In this document: positions 5,374-9,152 of the stretch, one piece after another | Layout: each line of letters begins with the position of its first letter | Position numbering within the stretch: the first letter of the stretch is position 1 | NCBI GenBank assembly: GCA_025922735.1 | Contig: JAICHI010000037.1 | Span: forward strand, 1 to 9,152 | Reading direction: 5' to 3' | DNA: 9,152 nucleotides | Source: Nitrososphaeraceae archaeon | GTDB lineage: Archaea > Thermoproteota > Nitrososphaeria > Nitrososphaerales > Nitrososphaeraceae | Notes under the pieces: model-generated | What the model was told of the DNA's origin: nothing | Databases searched by the model: none | Seen by the model: the letters and a program-made list of their open reading frames with translations, nothing else | Position numbers and translations under genes: made by a program

Positions 5374-7512
5374 ATGCCAGCGACTTTAACCGACAGTTCA
5401 GTCAGAACGCTTCTCTCGCATCTTGGCTATTCTTCTCTTTATCCGCCTCAGGAGATGGCACTGAAGCACGGCATATTGGAAGGAAAGAATGTGCTCATGA
5501 CTACTCCAACTGCCAGCGGCAAGACACTTATCGCAATGATGGCCATTCACAAGGCGCTGAAAAAGAATAAAAAAGCGGTATATCTGACACCGCTTCGCGC
5601 ACTGGCAAGCGAAAAGTATGATGACATGAAGGTGCTTGAGAACCTTGATTTTGGCAGAAAGATCAAAGTGATGGCTGCAACTGGCGACTATGACTCGCCG
5701 GGAAAAGAACTGGCGGCAGCAGACGTCATCGTTCTTACAAACGAAAAGATGGATACGCTTTTCCGTCATAATGCAGAGTGGCTTGATGACATAGGGCTCT
5801 TTGTGTCTGATGAAGTGCATCTTATAGGCGATAGGGAAAGAGGGGCAACACTTGAGATGATGCTTACGAAAATCCGCAAACACTATCCGCAATCGCAGAT
5901 AGTGACACTATCTGCTACCGTAGCCAACTCCGAGGAGATAGCTGACTGGCTTGCCTGCGAGCTTGTAGAAAGCGACTGGCGACCAACAAAGCTAGTAGAG
6001 GGAGTCTACGAACATGGCATGATCAGAATGAGAAGCGGCACTACTTTCAGAGTCAACAGCTCCGGCATTTCATCTGCAGTAGACATTGCAATGGATTCTG
6101 TCGATGAAGGTGGGCAGTCACTTATATTTGCGGAAACAAGAAAGCGTGCTGCTTCGCTTGCAGCCAAAGCCGCAGAAGGTGTCTATAAGCGGCTAGACAA
6201 AGCAGCAAGAGAACTGACAGTTAAGACATCATCTGAAATACTGGCTAGAGGGGATGATAGCGAGATCACAAAGATGTTAGCGAAGCTTGTGTCAAAAGGG
6301 GTAGCATTTCATCACGCCGGCCTTGCACCGTCAAGCAGGGAGATAGTGGAAAGCTCATTCAGGAAAGGTGTGATCAAATTGCTAACTGCGACGCCGACCC
6401 TTGCTGCTGGCGTTAACCTGCCCGCAAGACGGGTCGTGATAGCAAGCATCCTTCGTTATGATTCCGAGTATGGTAGAAATTTGCCTATCAGCGTGCTAGA
6501 ATATAAGCAACTGTGCGGAAGGGCCGGCAGACCTCAATACGATACATCCGGCGAGGCCATAATCGTGAGTGAGTCTGGTGCAAATGCTGAAGATCTTTAT
6601 GACCATTACGTCCTTGGTAGCCCGGAGCCACTTCGGTCGCAGTTGTCAAGCGATAACTCCATCAGGTTTCATTTGCTCTCAAACATTGCAACTGTACCGG
6701 GGATGAAAAAACCAGAGATCCATGACCTCTTCTCAAGGACGCTCTTTGCACGCCAGTATACGAGTGCAACTGTAGAGCTTAAAGTCGAGTCCGCTCTTGA
6801 ATACCTGGAGCAAGAAGAGCTGGTCAAGTCAAGAAACGACCGCTATATCGCCACAGATTTTGGCAGACGGACGTCGCTCCTCTACGTCAATCCGGTTACT
6901 GCAGTCAAATTTAGAGATGCACTCCAAGGGTTAGAGCATACAGCCGCCACCACCAAACATGCGCTTGGCTTTCTACACGTGATAGCAGACAGCCCTGACT
7001 TTTACCCAAAATTGTCATTACGCAAAACAGACTATGATCAGGTAAGCATCCTGATACAACGTCGTGGGAATGAACTGTTATACCCGATAAGTGAGTATGA
7101 CTGCTCTCGAAGCTTTTGGGCATTATGTTGGTGGATAGAGGAGACGACAGAGAAGGTGCTGAGCGACAAGATAGGAGTTGAGCCCGGTGACATGCACAGG
7201 ATTGTGGAGAATGCTAACTGGCTTGCCTATTCGCTTTATGAAGTTGCCAAATTGTTGCGCCGAGAGGATCTTATGCCAGAACTTTATAACCTACGTACTA
7301 GGATAAGGTATGGAGTGAAGGAGGAGCTGCTGCCACTTGTTGTGCTTGAGGGCATTGGAAGAGTGAAAGCTAGGGCATTGTATAACGCAGGCTTTACCGA
7401 TGTGCCCAAGATAGCCAAGGCTTCACAGGGCAAACTTGCAAGTGTGCCCAAGATAGGGCCAACTGTAGCAGACAAGTTAAAGCATCAGTTAAAGAAGAGG
7501 CTGGGACAATAA
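5374..7512 (+). CDS. hel308: Ski2-like superfamily 2 DNA helicase Hel308
   Basis: A 712-residue 3'-5' helicase that acts on stalled forks and recombination intermediates and is related to human HELQ and POLQ. Motifs: Q-motif region with YPPQ (23-26), motif I TPTASGKT (44-51), TPLRALASEK (72-81), ATGDYD (102-107), motif II DEVH (146-149), motif III SAT (180-182), motif IV LIFAETRKRA (250-259), motif V TATPTLAAGVNLPARRVV (338-355) and motif VI QLCGRAGRPQYD (379-390). A winged helix and the helical ratchet domain follow (about 400-640). The C-terminus has helix-hairpin-helix sequence, LEGIGRVKARALYNAGF (658-674) and VPKIGP (691-696). The first is the Hel308 domain-5 region whose RAR motif restrains the enzyme; here its first Arg is Lys665. 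The ATG at 5374 fits the TATA spacing. Position after mcm suggests a role in fork maintenance. Confidence 0.95.
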   Translation: MPATLTDSSVRTLLSHLGYSSLYPPQEMALKHGILEGKNVLMTTPTASGKTLIAMMAIHKALKKNKKAVYLTPLRALASEKYDDMKVLENLDFGRKIKVMAATGDYDSPGKELAAADVIVLTNEKMDTLFRHNAEWLDDIGLFVSDEVHLIGDRERGATLEMMLTKIRKHYPQSQIVTLSATVANSEEIADWLACELVESDWRPTKLVEGVYEHGMIRMRSGTTFRVNSSGISSAVDIAMDSVDEGGQSLIFAETRKRAASLAAKAAEGVYKRLDKAARELTVKTSSEILARGDDSEITKMLAKLVSKGVAFHHAGLAPSSREIVESSFRKGVIKLLTATPTLAAGVNLPARRVVIASILRYDSEYGRNLPISVLEYKQLCGRAGRPQYDTSGEAIIVSESGANAEDLYDHYVLGSPEPLRSQLSSDNSIRFHLLSNIATVPGMKKPEIHDLFSRTLFARQYTSATVELKVESALEYLEQEELVKSRNDRYIATDFGRRTSLLYVNPVTAVKFRDALQGLEHTAATTKHALGFLHVIADSPDFYPKLSLRKTDYDQVSILIQRRGNELLYPISEYDCSRSFWALCWWIEETTEKVLSDKIGVEPGDMHRIVENANWLAYSLYEVAKLLRREDLMPELYNLRTRIRYGVKEELLPLVVLEGIGRVKARALYNAGFTDVPKIAKASQGKLASVPKIGPTVADKLKHQLKKRLGQ

Positions 7513-7518
7513 TATCAA

Positions 7519-8538
7519 ATGCTGGACGGCGTTAACCTGATAACTTATGGTGCAGCCGTGTCCGCCATATCATTCTTTGGCGTCTTGTTCCTGACGCCGG
7601 CAACAATAAGGTCGCTGACTGCAAAGCACAAGGTAGTTGCTGACGCTCACAAGCCGGAAAAGCCTCAAGTTCCGCGGCCAGCAGGTCCAGTCATCATGAT
7701 CAGCATTGCTGCAGCGGAAATCGTGCTCTTTATCCTAACAATGAACATTGCAGTCCTTGCAATACTTCTTACAACAGCGATCGCGTTTCTCGTAGGCTAC
7801 ATCGATGACATCAGAGTGATGCCAGGATGGTTTAAGCCAGTGGCACTGCTTGCCGCTGCAATTCCGATGGTTGTTCTTGACATTTATGTAGGAGAAGTGT
7901 ATGGAGAGTCTCTCAACTTAATATTTGGCCGTGCGTATATACCTCTGCTTTACATACCCCTCATATTCGTCATTATTCCTATTACTGGCAACACTATCAA
8001 TTCAATTGACGTGCTAAACGGAGTAGCAAGCGGCTTTTTGATAATTGCATCGATCCCACTCTTGGCGAGCATTGCAATTTTTGGCAGCTATGAAGTATTC
8101 CTCGCTGCGCTTCCAATGTTATTTGCCAGTATTGCATTTTACAGGTATCATAAGTTCCCAAGCCGGATATTTCCTGGCGACTCGGGCACGCTTTTGCTTG
8201 GAACAATGTATGGTGCGGTAGCCATCGCAGGTAGTTCTGAAATAATTGGCGTAATTGCGCTCCTGCCGGCCGTCATGAACTCATTCCTATTCCTTGCAAG
8301 TGTCAAGCGCATAGTAGAACATAGGGAGGTAAAGGCAAGGCCTACTATCTTGACAGATGACTTCAAGCTAGCAGCATCAACAGATAGTAAGGCGCCGGCG
8401 ACGCTTGTAAGGCTGATTGTTGTGGATAGACCGCTTGGCGAAAGAGAGATTGGTTATCAGATATTCAAGCTAGCAATCTTTACCGCACTTTTGGCATTTG
8501 CCTCAATTGCGATCCAGTACATAGTTCTCTTCAGGTAG
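7519..8538 (+). CDS. Polytopic GPT/MraY/WecA-family glycosyl-1-phosphate transferase
   Basis: A 339-residue integral membrane enzyme (glycosyltransferase 4 family) with about ten hydrophobic helices. The family transfers a sugar-1-phosphate, commonly GlcNAc-1-P, from a UDP-sugar onto a polyprenyl or dolichyl phosphate at the cytosolic face. Diagnostic cytosolic loops are visible: KPEKPQVPRPAGP (45-57), YIDDI with the paired acidic residues 96-97, GNTINSIDVLNG (157-168, the nucleotide/metal loop), FPGDSG (218-223), and a loop after residue 262 with H268-R269. In archaea this step begins lipid-linked oligosaccharide synthesis for N-glycosylation (AglH-like, the counterpart of eukaryotic ALG7). 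The exact sugar cannot be read from sequence. The gene starts 6 bp after hel308 and has no clear promoter of its own, so it may be read from hel308. A signal-peptide protein with sequons lies two genes downstream. The family is certain; the N-glycosylation role is inferred. Confidence 0.92.
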   Translation: MLDGVNLITYGAAVSAISFFGVLFLTPATIRSLTAKHKVVADAHKPEKPQVPRPAGPVIMISIAAAEIVLFILTMNIAVLAILLTTAIAFLVGYIDDIRVMPGWFKPVALLAAAIPMVVLDIYVGEVYGESLNLIFGRAYIPLLYIPLIFVIIPITGNTINSIDVLNGVASGFLIIASIPLLASIAIFGSYEVFLAALPMLFASIAFYRYHKFPSRIFPGDSGTLLLGTMYGAVAIAGSSEIIGVIALLPAVMNSFLFLASVKRIVEHREVKARPTILTDDFKLAASTDSKAPATLVRLIVVDRPLGEREIGYQIFKLAIFTALLAFASIAIQYIVLFR

Positions 8539-8546
8539 TAATCGAG

Positions 8547-8783
8547 ATGGCACTTACAATTCTGGCGCTTTTCATGACTGGAATGTGGGTAATGATACTT
8601 ACTGTTGCAGCGTTCTTAGTCATCTTTGTCGCGCCACTAGATACGTACTTGTTTGGTGGCCAAGGCGGGAGGTTAACCATATCTGCAATACAGGCAGCAA
8701 TTGCTATAATAGTAGTAATTGTGCTTGTTCTTGGGTTAAACAGATTAAAGAGGATCTATCTGCACAAAAAGCTCCAACAGTAA
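8547..8783 (+). CDS. Small protein with two membrane helices, unknown function
   Basis: A 78-residue protein with hydrophobic helices at about 4-29 and 45-64. They are joined by a short loop rich in Gly with single Asp and Arg residues (GGQGGR, 37-42). The protein ends in a basic tail (RLKRIYLHKK), which favours both termini in the cytosol. It begins 8 bp after the transferase stop, with a weak AGG at 8533-8535 upstream, so it is probably co-transcribed and might assist or sit beside that enzyme. Further ATG codons at residues 10, 13 and 16 would shorten the first helix, so the first ATG is preferred. An overlapping frame from 8585 gives a Cys/Trp-rich non-membrane sequence and is not credible. 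I do not recognise a family, and no function should be assigned. Confidence 0.7.
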   Translation: MALTILALFMTGMWVMILTVAAFLVIFVAPLDTYLFGGQGGRLTISAIQAAIAIIVVIVLVLGLNRLKRIYLHKKLQQ

Positions 8784-8815
8784 AACACTGCTTCTAGAGA
8801 TAGCCTTCATAACTG

Positions 8816-8823
8816 TTAATATT
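8816..8823 (+). promoter_or_regulatory. Possible TATA box for the repeat-protein gene
   Basis: TTAATATT is centred about 38 bp before the ATG at 8858, predicting a leader of about 12 nt. A stronger-looking TATATAAT at 8852-8859 abuts the ATG itself. If that is the real box, transcription would begin near 8882, exactly at an in-frame TTG (residue 9). The choice is unresolved. Confidence 0.35.
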
Positions 8824-8857
8824 CCCTAAAGCGTTCTTGCTACTAAGAGAGTATATA

Positions 8858-9152
8858 ATGTCAATAAACCTAGAGACCGTTTTGGCGTTATTGCTGCTAC
8901 CTATAGTAGGCAGCATTCCCTCTGCAGCCGGCCAAAATGCATTGTCCAATATTACTGCTAGCGATATTATTGATCTTGTCGATAATGTGACAGAAGGTGA
9001 AGAAGAAATAGAATCTCCTCTTCCTTCAGAAGCGATAGAAGACACAAGCAGCAGTTCTCTACCTGTCAATGCTAGCGATATTATTGATCTTGTCGATAAT
9101 GTGACAGAAGGTGAAGAAGAAATAGAATCTCCTCTTCCTTCAGAAGCGATAG
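8858..9152 (+). CDS. Predicted secreted acidic tandem-repeat protein, 3' partial
   Basis: The frame opens at ATG 8858 and runs to the window edge with no stop, giving 98 codons. Residues 9-24 are a hydrophobic signal-peptide core (LALLLLPIVGSIPSAA) with small residues suited to cleavage around 23-25. The n-region lacks Lys/Arg and carries Glu6, which is atypical. The mature part consists of a 38-residue repeat (unit from residue 34, next copy from 72). Each unit has the pattern ASDIIDLVDNVTEGEEEIE, then SPLPSEAI; the first complete unit continues with a Ser-rich linker. It is strongly acidic, so the mature chain would be highly negative. N-glycosylation sequons occur at N31 (NIT), N43 (NVT), N71 (NAS) and N81 (NVT). 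These features suggest an exported, possibly glycosylated surface protein. I know no family for the repeat. The gene lies 74 bp after the two-helix protein and has its own TATA-like elements. Confidence 0.72.
   Translation, partial: MSINLETVLALLLLPIVGSIPSAAGQNALSNITASDIIDLVDNVTEGEEEIESPLPSEAIEDTSSSSLPVNASDIIDLVDNVTEGEEEIESPLPSEAI
8956..9152 (+). repeat. In-frame tandem direct repeat, 114-bp period, at least 1.7 copies
   Basis: Bases 8956-9038 are identical to 9070-9152, as far as the window shows. The period is 114 bp, exactly 38 codons. The 31 bp between the copies (9039-9069) complete the first unit. Total copy number is unknown because the array runs off the edge. Perfect identity at synonymous positions implies recent duplication or homogenisation. 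Confidence 0.93.

Noticed and set aside
5398..5892. 164-codon minus-strand frame opposite hel308
   Set aside because: It lies wholly within the conserved helicase core (motifs I and II) and is His/Cys/Phe-rich low-quality sequence, typical of an antisense shadow.
8585..8797. 70-codon plus-strand frame overlapping the two-helix protein
   Set aside because: It gives a Cys/Trp-rich sequence without hydrophobic pattern and lacks close coupling to the upstream gene.
8794..9069. 91-codon minus-strand frame antisense to the repeat protein
   Set aside because: It starts inside the tandem repeat and has no recognisable domain. The plus strand explains the same DNA with a leader peptide, an in-frame 114-bp repeat and promoter-like elements.
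8956..9152. CRISPR array
   Set aside because: The repeat period is 114 bp, in frame with a coding sequence, and the repeated part is 83 bp or more with no unique spacers of the usual size.

Overview
The window is archaeal. It carries MCM, a GINS subunit, an RFC small subunit and Hel308, uses archaeal TATA boxes placed very close to start codons, and needs TTG starts in at least two genes. The moderate G+C content, the N-terminal-B-domain GINS next to mcm, and the flavour of the small proteins suggest a thaumarchaeon (Nitrososphaeria, perhaps Nitrososphaera-like). That lineage call is inference; no rRNA is present to confirm it.

Layout. (1) At the left edge is the 3' part of a plus-strand gene whose product joins a phosphosulfolactate-synthase (ComA)-like domain to a C-terminal winged helix. 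(2) After a 370-bp stretch without a convincing gene comes a small zinc-ribbon protein with a very acidic tail, starting at TTG behind a good TATA box. (3) After about 285 bp of mostly unassigned sequence comes the replication block: rfcS on the minus strand, divergent from gins23-mcm, whose genes overlap by 8 bp. hel308 follows mcm with its own TATA box. The 152 bp between rfcS and gins23 holds both promoters and a cluster of short palindromes. (4) Next are a polytopic GPT/MraY/WecA-family sugar-1-phosphate transferase and a 78-residue protein with two membrane helices, closely spaced behind hel308. (5) At the right edge is the 5' end of a plus-strand gene that has no stop inside the window. 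It encodes a signal-peptide-like N-terminus followed by acidic 38-residue tandem repeats, with 83 bp identical between the two visible copies and several N-glycosylation sequons.

How the genes relate. RFC small subunit (clamp loading), Gins23 and MCM (replicative helicase) and Hel308 (fork repair and restart) form a functional replication/repair neighbourhood. The glycosyltransferase and the sequon-rich secreted repeat protein form a second theme: lipid-linked glycan synthesis and the cell surface. The most unusual items are the edge-truncated repeat protein and the ComA-like/winged-helix fusion. I see no CRISPR array, tRNA, rRNA, transposase or intein.
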